Shown here: positions 1 to 5,291 of the stretch, piece by piece | Position numbering within the stretch: position 1 is the stretch's first letter | Layout of the letters: each line of letters begins with the position of its first letter | Translations under genes and position numbers: made by a program | NCBI GenBank assembly: GCA_023412475.1 | Contig: JAEYNR010000085.1 | Span: 1 to 5,832, forward strand | Source: Fibrobacterota bacterium | GTDB lineage: Bacteria; Fibrobacterota; Chitinivibrionia; Chitinivibrionales; Chitinispirillaceae | DNA: 5,832 nucleotides | Reading direction: 5' to 3' | Notes under the pieces: generated by a model | What the model saw: the letters and a program-made list of their open reading frames with translations, nothing else | Told to the model about the DNA's origin: nothing | Database searches by the model: none

Positions 1-127
1 ATCAACTATGCACTGGAATCGGTGAGTATCGATGGGGAAGGAAGGATATTGCAGCACAGGAGTGGGGATAGTGTTACCTACAGCTACGACTACTATCTGA
101 AAGATCACCTGGGATCAACCCGCATGG
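1..127 (+). repeat. Terminal direct repeat, left copy (RHS core)
   Basis: Bases 1-127 are identical, base for base, to 5706-5832, both on the plus strand. The repeat lies inside RHS coding sequence: it begins at the codons for INYALES and ends inside the codon after DHLGSTRM. The reading frame is the same in both copies. An exact odd-length overlap at both ends of a contig is what a de Bruijn assembler leaves when it closes a circle or loops through a repeated segment (inference). The real repeat in the genome could be longer than 127 bases. Confidence 0.97.
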
Positions 128-1290
128 TGATAAATGATCAGAACAGTATTACAGAGAAAGTAGCTTACCAGTCCTATGGAACGATAAACCCGCTTGACTC
201 TTCTTCACCTTCACTGCCTTCACGGGAGAAATTTACCGGCAAGGAGTTTGATCAGGATGGTTCCGACGAGAACGGCGCAGGTGGCATAAAACTCTATCAT
301 TTCCCCGCTCGCAACTACGATCCAGAAGTCGGCATGTGGCTGAGTCCTGACCGCGCTGGGCAATATTTCAATTCTTACGCATATCCAAATAATCCGGTAC
401 TCATTGTCGACCCCGATGGAAACTTCGGGTGGGCTGCTCCTATTGTAAGCGCCATTATCGGTGCAGGTATCGGTACTGCCAAAGCTATTATTGAAGGAGT
501 CAACGAGAACCAGACCTTTGGTGAAATGGTTTGGGGTGTGTTCTGGCAATCAAATGTTTATGGTGCAATAGGTTTTGGCGCAGGTGCCGCCGGTGGTGAG
601 GCTGGCGCAGCAGTCGGTAACTGGGTCGGTGGTGGAACTGGCCTTGCCAGTGCGATTGCTGCTGGGGCGGCCGGGGGTGCAGTCGGAGCGGCTGCGAATT
701 ATACGGGAACCTATGCGGCTGACATGGCTTTCAAGGATAAGCAATGGAATTCGGAAGAATTCTGGTCGGGTCTTGGTACGCAAACAGCCATTGGCGGTGC
801 AGTTGGTGGTGTATTAGGTGCGGTTGGTTACGGTGTCGAGCAGTATCAAGTATGGAAGAATCCCACAAGTGATCCAGTCTTAAATGACATTAATGTACGC
901 AAACAAGTTGACGAAACATATAAACTCTTGGAAGAGCCATTTGAGGGCGCTCGTGAGCATGGATTTGACATTGTGAGTCAAGGGGATGGTTATTCTGCTG
1001 GCGATATACAACATGCAAGTTGGGCTAAGCCAAGAAGCATAAGTATGGCGGTTCGTGAAAATGCTGTCGGAACGGCACATACACACCCTTCTGGTACACT
1101 ATCGATGAGTGATGCTGATGTCAAGGGTTTTGCGCAAGTTTTCAAGATGGGCGGTACAAGAAATTACATCTTTACGTCAAAGGCCATCGGTGGTTATTAC
1201 TATAGCGGCGGCGAGGTTTCCAAGCAGGTTTTTACAAATATTAACGCGATACGCCAAACTAACTTTTTGAAATATCTTTTTAGTTTTTGA
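1..1290 (+). CDS. RHS-repeat core protein with C-terminal JAMM/JAB metallopeptidase toxin tip (5' end outside window)
   Basis: The frame is open from base 1. The GTG at 22 is an internal Val codon, because the right-hand repeat copy shows the frame continuing upstream. Numbering from that GTG, the RHS-associated core spans about residues 20-134: DHLGSTR (28-34), FTGKEFD (71-77), ARNYDPEVG (96-104), WLSPD (106-110) and the closing DPDG (130-133). A Gly/Ala-rich hydrophobic pre-toxin segment follows (about 135-275). The tip (about 285-422) carries H353-T-H355-P with S363 and D366, which fits the JAMM zinc motif H-x-H-x7-S-x2-D. E312 in an E-x-G-F context is a plausible catalytic Glu. JAB-fold peptidases are known among polymorphic toxin tips; here they would be expected to cut protein or isopeptide bonds in a rival cell. 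The immunity candidate follows after 12 bases. The RHS and JAMM calls are firm; the target is unknown. Confidence 0.88.
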   Translation: MNYALESVSIDGEGRILQHRSGDSVTYSYDYYLKDHLGSTRMVINDQNSITEKVAYQSYGTINPLDSSSPSLPSREKFTGKEFDQDGSDENGAGGIKLYHFPARNYDPEVGMWLSPDRAGQYFNSYAYPNNPVLIVDPDGNFGWAAPIVSAIIGAGIGTAKAIIEGVNENQTFGEMVWGVFWQSNVYGAIGFGAGAAGGEAGAAVGNWVGGGTGLASAIAAGAAGGAVGAAANYTGTYAADMAFKDKQWNSEEFWSGLGTQTAIGGAVGGVLGAVGYGVEQYQVWKNPTSDPVLNDINVRKQVDETYKLLEEPFEGAREHGFDIVSQGDGYSAGDIQHASWAKPRSISMAVRENAVGTAHTHPSGTLSMSDADVKGFAQVFKMGGTRNYIFTSKAIGGYYYSGGEVSKQVFTNINAIRQTNFLKYLFSF

Positions 1291-1302
1291 TTGGGGGTAG
1301 TT

Positions 1303-1731
1303 ATGGGGACAATTTTACGTTACGGATTGTGCGTGACGATGTTCTTTTTTATAGCGAGCGCTATTGGAGGTGAAAATATGCCGGACAGTACAAGTACAGT
1401 TATCAACAGCAAAATAGACACTGTCACAGTTAAGAGCACGATTGCGCAATTCAAAAAGTTTGGCGAAAAGCCCGTTGAAGACATGAATATTATTAGTAAA
1501 CTATTTGAAACTACAAGGGTTGTTGCTAATGCCATCAATGCAGTTAATAATGAAAGGTATGCGTTTACGATAGTCCGAGAAGAAAAAAACTATTACACTT
1601 GTGTGTATAGCAACCCCGCAGATGAAAAGAAGCCGTCAAATGGAACATACCAAGTTACATTTGATGACCAAATTCAGTTCAAGATAAATAAGATTTCATT
1701 CAAGATTGAAGGAGTTACTTTCGGTGGATAA
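1303..1731 (+). CDS. Small exported protein, probable immunity protein for the JAMM toxin
   Basis: This 142-residue protein starts at ATG 1303, 12 bases after the toxin stop, with a G-rich stretch (1293-1297) as a weak ribosome site. An in-frame TTG at 1291 would add four residues but leaves no room for a ribosome site. The N-terminus is a Sec-type signal: an Arg at residue 6, a hydrophobic core containing MFFFIASA, then small residues before ENM. There is no lipobox Cys, so a soluble periplasmic location is likely. The mature part is polar and ends in alternating beta-like segments (GTYQVTF, FKINKISFKI). I recognise no family. The immunity role is inferred from position, size and the usual toxin-immunity order. 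The GTYQVTF...FKI end faintly resembles GSFNVTF...LKI in the lipoprotein at 3174. Its last 8 bases overlap the next gene. Confidence 0.72.
   Translation: MGTILRYGLCVTMFFFIASAIGGENMPDSTSTVINSKIDTVTVKSTIAQFKKFGEKPVEDMNIISKLFETTRVVANAINAVNNERYAFTIVREEKNYYTCVYSNPADEKKPSNGTYQVTFDDQIQFKINKISFKIEGVTFGG
1709..1714 (+). promoter_or_regulatory. Shine-Dalgarno AAGGAG that sets the GTG 1724 start
   Basis: AAGGAG lies inside the 3' end of the immunity gene, nine bases before GTG 1724. A start there gives a product opening MDKSIWLTR followed by a hydrophobic stretch, a textbook signal peptide. The start overlaps the stop of the upstream gene (TAA 1729-1731) by 8 bases, so translational coupling is likely. 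The TTG at 1706 is in frame but overlaps this site and has no ribosome site of its own. Confidence 0.7.
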
Positions 1732-2583
1732 ATCAATATGGTTAACCCGAATAGCTCTTGCTGTGATCTATACGGTTTCTGTATGCTATTCTTTCCAGAC
1801 CTCCTCAGAATCAGCCAATCCCTTTAACCAGTTTGCTTCGCCGTCCGGCGGGGTGAACATGTACGGTGGGGACGTGGCGTATTCGCATGCGGTATGTGTT
1901 GTGACCGGCCGCAATGGTCTCAAGATGCTTCTGTTTCAGCAGGGGTCGGTTTTGGAAATGAGAAGAGTGGACTTTCAATTGGTGCAAGTCTGAATTCAAG
2001 CTACAGCTTTAATCATGACACATGGAATGCAGGTTGGGGGACAAGCTTGGGAACGTCCACTAATAGCGGTACATTTAGTGGCAGTGTGGGTTACGGTGGT
2101 GATTTCCATGGTAACAATAATTGGAGTTGGGGTGCTAATGGACAATTTGTCGGTGACTATTCAGAATTTGGTATGCCAAAAGATGATTATGAAGCGGTTG
2201 AGGGCATGACAATGCATCGTATAATGGCACATGATTCAAAAGATAGATTTGGTCATTATTGGATTGAATCGGATGGGAGAGGAGGATTTGGTTATTATCC
2301 TGAAGATGGTGCCTCAAAAATTGAGGCGATAACTAGAGCTAAATGGGGAGAAATTGTTTTTGGAAACGATAAATATTCTGAATTTTTTTTAAAACAAGAA
2401 TATAAACAGGTAACAAAAAGATACAAAGTTTATGCACCTAAAGGCTCCAATTTAAATGATCAATTAAATATCATACCTGCTAGCCATTTTGGTAAAAAAT
2501 ACGGAGTCCCAATTGGTAAACATTGTCGTACATATCAGAGAGATATTATAAAACGTAATCAATTGTATTTGGAAAGGTACTGA
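1724..2583 (+). pseudogene. Second RHS-type secreted toxin gene, core missing and frameshifted near 1922; His/Cys toxin-like tip
   Basis: From GTG 1724 the frame encodes a signal peptide (IALAVIYTVSVCYS), then ANPFNQF, SPSGGVNMYGGDVAYS and TGRNGL. That is the pattern seen at the N-terminus of exported RHS/SpvB-like proteins (SGGVN..GDV......GRNGL). Homology-like sequence then moves to another frame: one extra base near 1922-1923 would join GRNGL to DASVSAGVGFG, while the original frame runs on unrelated and stops at 1993. The second frame (open to 2583) has a Gly/Ser/Asn-rich segment to about base 2160, then an AT-rich tip with GHYWIE (His at 2254), FGYYPEDG and GKHCRTYQRD (Cys at 2524). A His-then-Cys order with a HYWIE-type strand suggests a permuted papain/NlpC-like fold (inference). 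The whole RHS core is absent. It is either a decayed gene, or an orphan tip fused to an RHS leader. A sequencing error at the shift is possible. Confidence 0.66.
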
Positions 2584-2587
2584 TAAA

Positions 2588-3026
2588 ATGACTATGCGAC
2601 TGTTAGCAATCTTATTCTGTAATATTATTATATGTTGTTTGTAGCAATCCTAAAATAATAAGCAAAAACGAAACACAAACTTTTGGTGAAATCATATATA
2701 TTAACAACTTTGATTCGGTTACTATACATGATATTGTTAATAATGATGATGATGATGATATCTTAAAGGTTAAAGTAAAATTAAATTATAAAAGTTGCGA
2801 TTAATAATGCAATCATCAGTCATGAAAATCCAATATGGAAGGGTGGTTTTTAATGGCTTTTGAAAACGGTATTATACTAAAAATAAGTTATTATGGTAGT
2901 TTCTTTTACGAAATAACTAATAATAATTTGTTTGTTGTAAATAGAAATGATTCTGAATATTTTAAAACGATTATTAATAAAATATTTATTGAAAAAATAT
3001 TACCATCACGTGAATGTATGGAATAA
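2588..3026 (+). pseudogene. Decayed immunity-like lipoprotein gene, at least three frame changes
   Basis: It starts at ATG 2588, four bases after the preceding tip's stop and about 10 bases after AAAGG, with a hydrophobic leader (MTMRLLAILFCNIIICC). That frame stops at TAG 2642. Continuation of the same protein is visible in other frames: SNPKIIS...INNFDSVTI to TAA 2802, then INNAIISHENPIWKGGF to TAA 2851, then MAFENGIILKISYYGSFF to TAA 3024. Placed end to end, these match the intact gene at 3174-3614 in order: INNFDSVTI with INIESFDSAVV, INNAIISH with AINSALNSH, IWKGGF with LWKGSF, and ENGIILKISYYGSFF with KNGTNLKISIYGSFF. It probably once encoded the immunity partner of the tip ending at 2583. 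A GAT run lies inside it, and the sequence is very AT-rich. Confidence 0.78.
2741..2760 (+). repeat. Short GAT trinucleotide run inside the decayed lipoprotein gene
   Basis: Five consecutive GAT units, read as consecutive Asp codons in the local frame, occupy most of this interval. Triplet repeats do not shift the frame, so this run is not the cause of the neighbouring frameshifts. It has no counterpart in the intact relative at 3174-3614, so it is probably a replication-slippage expansion in a gene no longer under selection (inference). Confidence 0.7.
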
Positions 3027-3173
3027 TATCAAATAATTAACATTAATAAGGTGGTTCTCCGATTTTTATGTAAGCAAAATATATAACAAAAAGTAATTTT
3101 AGTTAACAATTAGAAGCTCAAATTGGTAAATATTTCGATTAACTTTTAATTACTATATACTAAAGGATAAAAT

Positions 3174-3614
3174 ATGCAGAAGCTTAGTTTATTATTTGTT
3201 TCTTTTATTTGTTTTTTTTCATGTAATTATTTGAGAACAAACAAAAAAAATACAAATATTGAATTTCGGCAACTAATTAATATCGAATCATTTGATTCAG
3301 CTGTCGTTAATTATGGGAAAACGGTTGATAGTATTGATATGATTTATGCATATGATTTCAATCCTATTAAAGATGCAATAAATAGTGCTCTTAATAGTCA
3401 CTCGAAAATGCTATGGAAAGGCTCTTTTAATGTTACATTCAAAAATGGAACTAATCTAAAAATAAGCATTTATGGGAGCTTCTTTTCAGAATCAAATTCA
3501 ATATATAAAGTGCCTGAAAAGTATTCAAAAGAATTTGACTTTTTTATTTCTAATATGATAAAAAGACATTCATATGAATTGGAAGAAAAACTAAAGAGTG
3601 GAATCAAAAATTAG
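3174..3614 (+). CDS. Small lipoprotein, probable (orphan) immunity protein
   Basis: This 146-residue product starts at ATG 3174, with AAAGGA at 3162-3167 giving a six-base spacer, a good ribosome site. The N-terminus MQKLSLLFVSFICFFSC is a lipoprotein signal with the lipobox Cys at residue 17. The residues that follow (N-Y) do not give an Asp inner-membrane retention signal, so outer-membrane sorting is plausible. The mature part contains DAINSALNSH and LWKGSFNVTF...LKISIYGSFF and ends in a Lys-rich helix. I know no named family. The broken gene just upstream is a relative, so this is one of two tandem copies. With no intact toxin tip next to it, it looks like a retained immunity gene, possibly protecting against the tip ending at 2583. 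Base composition is very AT-rich, unlike the RHS gene at the window start. Confidence 0.78.
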   Translation: MQKLSLLFVSFICFFSCNYLRTNKKNTNIEFRQLINIESFDSAVVNYGKTVDSIDMIYAYDFNPIKDAINSALNSHSKMLWKGSFNVTFKNGTNLKISIYGSFFSESNSIYKVPEKYSKEFDFFISNMIKRHSYELEEKLKSGIKN

Positions 3615-3778
3615 TCAAGAGAAGTAATCACGTAGTATCACCAATCTAACAACTAAGAGAGAAAGAAAGTTTGATTTTTGACCACTGTAAATGGGTATGA
3701 GAGTATAGGGGAGAGTGTTTGAAGGGTGAATCAAGAAAAGTCTGCTATAGCGAACAAAATTCCACCATTACTGATCAA

Positions 3779-3815
3779 GCCTGAAAAAGTATCCTTATCG
3801 GATACTTTTTCAGGC
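3779..3815. terminator. Perfect 16-bp hairpin, likely bidirectional terminator
   Basis: The left arm GCCTGAAAAAGTATCC (3779-3794) pairs perfectly with GGATACTTTTTCAGGC (3800-3815) around the five-base loop TTATC. It sits between the convergent lipoprotein gene (plus strand, ends 3614) and recombinase fragment (minus strand, stop codon at 3812-3810 inside the right arm). Position and stem quality suit a terminator for both, although the A/T run is inside the stem rather than after it. An alternative role as a DNA recombination or protein-binding site is possible, since the same structure recurs at 4765-4801. Confidence 0.62.
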
Positions 3816-4049
3816 AGCTAAATTAAGTGCCTTCCTGACCTTCAGAACCGTATTCAGTGAAACTTCATGAATTTTTGCTGCTTTCCGTACTGATAAGCCG
3901 TTTTGCAGGTCTGCAGACAGGTTTTTGTACTTCTTCAGAAAATCCTGCTGATCAATAGTAGATCCCTGTGGTCTTCCGAGAACTTTTCCGTTAGCTTTGG
4001 CATGGTTAAGACCACTCTTTACACGTTGGATCAGGAATTCCCTTTCCAT
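3810..4049 (-). CDS. Serine recombinase C-terminal fragment, copy A (79 aa, no catalytic domain)
   Basis: The frame opens MEREFLIQRVKSGLNHAKA, then GKVLGRPQGST, and ends with an HTH segment (LSVRKAAKIHEVSLNTVLKV). ERE(F/L)I..R...G...A...G..LGRP is the hinge after the long E helix of resolvase/invertase-family serine recombinases, and the end is the HTH that binds the crossover site. The catalytic N-terminal domain with the nucleophilic Ser, about 110-130 residues in full-length members, is missing; upstream sequence is unrelated. No ribosome site was identified for the Met at 4049. It is 73/79 identical to copy B without gaps, and most codon differences are silent. It is either a remnant or a small free-standing DNA-binding protein; the silent pattern keeps the second reading open. 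Confidence 0.72.
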   Translation of the reverse strand: MEREFLIQRVKSGLNHAKANGKVLGRPQGSTIDQQDFLKKYKNLSADLQNGLSVRKAAKIHEVSLNTVLKVRKALNLAA

Positions 4050-4094
4050 TCGACTGGTTACAAGTATTGCAAAAAGGATAAAAAGGTGGTTTAA

Positions 4095-4556
4095 GTGAAA
4101 AAAGTTAGTATCCTACTTCTATTGATGATATTAGGTTCTTGTGTTACTGATGAGCCGGTTTGGTGTGATGCCACACTATATTTAACATTAGTGAACCAAG
4201 GAGACAAAATGGTATCTATGGATTATCAATTAAATCCTAAGACTTATATATGGAAAGACAGTCTAGTGATGATTGAAAAATCAGGAGAGAAAAAAGAAGA
4301 AATAACTCTAAAATTGAGAAATATAAGAATAGATCCGAAAGGTAAAGTAACTGATACCATAACGTATAAATATTACCAGTCAGATGGACCATGTGCAAGA
4401 GATGTGGGGAGTGCAAAATATCTAAAAGTATTTTTGAATGAAAATACTGGCTTGAAATTATCATATGAGATCTATCCTTGGAGCCCAGACATCTTTAGCG
4501 AATATGTTTGTGACGGATGTGAGAATATTAATTATGATACAATAGTACTTAAATAA
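4095..4556 (+). CDS. Small lipoprotein, probable orphan immunity protein
   Basis: This 153-residue product starts at GTG 4095, with AAGGTGG at 4083-4089 five bases upstream. MKKVSILLLLMILGSC is a classic lipoprotein signal with lipobox LGSC and the acylated Cys at residue 16, followed by VTDEP. The mature part is rich in beta-type segments and has further Cys residues in WCDATLYLT, GPCARD and YVCDGCEN, which could form disulfides in the periplasm. I recognise no family. It lies between two copies of the recombinase-fragment module, with no toxin gene of its own nearby. Together with its size and location this suggests a stored immunity gene (inference). The start lies 45 bases from the oppositely oriented recombinase fragment, whose truncation point is where this gene's leader begins. 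No convincing promoter was found in that gap. Confidence 0.75.
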   Translation: MKKVSILLLLMILGSCVTDEPVWCDATLYLTLVNQGDKMVSMDYQLNPKTYIWKDSLVMIEKSGEKKEEITLKLRNIRIDPKGKVTDTITYKYYQSDGPCARDVGSAKYLKVFLNENTGLKLSYEIYPWSPDIFSEYVCDGCENINYDTIVLK

Positions 4557-4633
4557 TTGACTCTATTAAATAGCACATATCCGTGGCGTTTTCTTTATGA
4601 TATCAAAAATCCTAATCACCACTCAAATAAGGA

Positions 4634-5035
4634 AGAGAGAAAGAGAGTTTGATTTTTGTTCCCTGTAAATGGGGAAGAGAGTATAGGAGAGAGTGATTGA
4701 AGGGTGAATCTGAAGCCTGAAAAAAGTCTTCTATAGCGGACAAAATTTCACCATTTCAGAGTAAGCTCGAAAATGTCTCCTAATGGGACACATTTTCAAG
4801 CTGCTAAATTTAAAGCTTTCCTGACTTTCAAAACCGTATTCAAAGATACTCCATGAATTTTTGCTGCTTTCCGTACTGATAGACCGTTTTGCAGATCTGC
4901 AGATAAATTCTTGTACTTTTTCAGGAAAATATGCTGATCCATTGTAGATCCCTGTGGTCTTCCGAGAATCTTTCCTTTTGCTTTTGCATGATTTAAGCCA
5001 CTTTTGACCCGTTGAATGAGAAATTCCCTTTCCAT
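4634..5035 (-). repeat. Cassette-spacing repeat module, copy B
   Basis: This second copy of the module at 3656-4049 is about 402 bases, in the same order and orientation. The main length difference is about ten extra bases near 4709-4720, where GAAGCCTGAA has been added before AAAAAGTCTTCTATAGCG. The coding half aligns without any gap, whereas the non-coding half carries small insertions and deletions. Beyond 5035 this copy keeps more recombinase sequence than copy A. The gene-free stretch 4557-4764 consists of about 77 bases with no visible feature and then the non-coding half of this module. Confidence 0.85.
4765..4801. terminator. Hairpin, counterpart of 3779-3815 with compensatory changes
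   Basis: The left arm GCTCGAAAATGTCTCC (4765-4780) and right arm GGACACATTTTCAAGC (4786-4801) surround the five-base loop TAATG; 14 of 16 positions pair. Relative to the perfect copy at 3779-3815, two pairs changed on both sides (C-G to T-A, and A-T to T-A) and two became mismatches. Stem and loop length are unchanged. The stop codon of the antisense recombinase fragment again falls inside the right arm. The same role is proposed: a terminator between convergent genes. Confidence 0.58.
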
Positions 5036-5077
5036 CCTTGCTAATTGCATAAAAATTGAGAGCATAAATTCCACCAT
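4796..5077 (-). CDS. Serine recombinase C-terminal fragment, copy B (no catalytic domain)
   Basis: From the Met at 5077 the product is 93 residues: MVEFMLSIFMQLARMEREFL is the end of the long E helix, then GKILGRPQGST and the C-terminal HTH as in copy A. The frame stays open upstream, and KNVDNGNRSPM (to about 5106) still resembles the segment before the E helix in family members (VDT...PMG). Family similarity therefore extends past the first Met, and the gene is cut within or before the catalytic domain. Further upstream the frame merely reads through the heptamer repeats. No Ser nucleophile region is present. It shares 73 of 79 residues with copy A. It is probably a remnant of a recombinase truncated by a rearrangement, or a retained DNA-binding piece. 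The true start is not determinable. Confidence 0.72.
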   Translation of the reverse strand: MVEFMLSIFMQLARMEREFLIQRVKSGLNHAKAKGKILGRPQGSTMDQHIFLKKYKNLSADLQNGLSVRKAAKIHGVSLNTVLKVRKALNLAA

Positions 5078-5187
5078 TGGAGACCTGTTTCCGTTATCAA
5101 CATTTTTTTTATGGCAGGACTTTCTTTGTCCCAGGCCATGAATTTTGAGTATTTTCCTATAGAATCGGGAAAAGAGACAGGTGTTAA

Positions 5188-5276
5188 TGAATATCGAATA
5201 ACGAATAACGAATAACGAATAACGAATAACGATTAACGAATAACGAATAACGAATATGGAATATGGAATATCGAAG
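5188..5276 (+). repeat. Heptanucleotide tandem repeat (CGAATAA family)
   Basis: About 12.5 units with a strict 7-base period: one TGAATAT, five CGAATAA, one CGATTAA, two CGAATAA, one CGAATAT, two GGAATAT, then a partial CGAAG. The central units are almost identical and the edges have drifted, as expected for slippage arrays. The array ends 15 bases before ATG 5292 of the RHS frame. Seven is not a multiple of three, so unit gain or loss would change spacing to, or frame with, anything across it. Units are contiguous, so this is not a CRISPR. Confidence 0.93.
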
Positions 5277-5291
5277 TAGAGAGAAAGAAAG

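Larger units (their letters stand above)
3656..4049 (-). repeat. Cassette-spacing repeat module, copy A
   Basis: This is about 394 bases collinear with 4634-5035. Shared landmarks in plus-strand order are a purine run (AGAGAGAAAG), TTTGATTTTTG, CTGTAAATGGG, GAGAGTATAGG, TTGAAGGGTGAATC, CTATAGCG-ACAAAATT, a hairpin, and then the antisense recombinase fragment. Homology stops abruptly at 4049/4050, exactly at the fragment's Met codon, where the leader of the lipoprotein gene at 4095 begins. The non-coding part (3656-3778) contains no open frame I can support. It accounts for the otherwise gene-free stretch after 3614. Confidence 0.85.

Noticed and set aside
22..24. GTG at 22 as the true start of the RHS gene
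   Set aside because: The identical sequence at 5727-5729 lies in the middle of a longer open frame, so this codon is an internal Val; no ribosome site precedes it.
220..549. 109-codon minus-strand open frame
   Set aside because: It is antisense to the RHS core, whose motifs are unmistakable on the plus strand.
575..817. Plus-strand open frame opposite-phase to the Gly/Ala-rich pre-toxin
   Set aside because: It is an out-of-frame reading of GC-rich Gly/Ala codons; the RHS frame runs through without a break.
1894..1993. Programmed frameshift between the two overlapping frames of the second RHS gene
   Set aside because: There is no slippery heptamer or following stem-loop near 1915-1930; a simple indel or a recombination scar explains it.
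3156..3161. TATACT as a -10 box for the gene at 3174
   Set aside because: Transcription would begin at about 3168, inside or after the ribosome site at 3162-3167, and there is no acceptable -35.
3656..3778. Insertion-sequence end or res site in the non-coding half of the spacer module
   Set aside because: No terminal inverted repeats, target duplication or paired dyad sites could be identified; it is left as an unassigned repeat.
4237..4464. 75-codon minus-strand open frame
   Set aside because: It is a shadow of the lipoprotein gene at 4095-4556, which has a lipobox and a ribosome site.
5188..5276. CRISPR array
   Set aside because: The units are seven bases long and contiguous, with no spacers.
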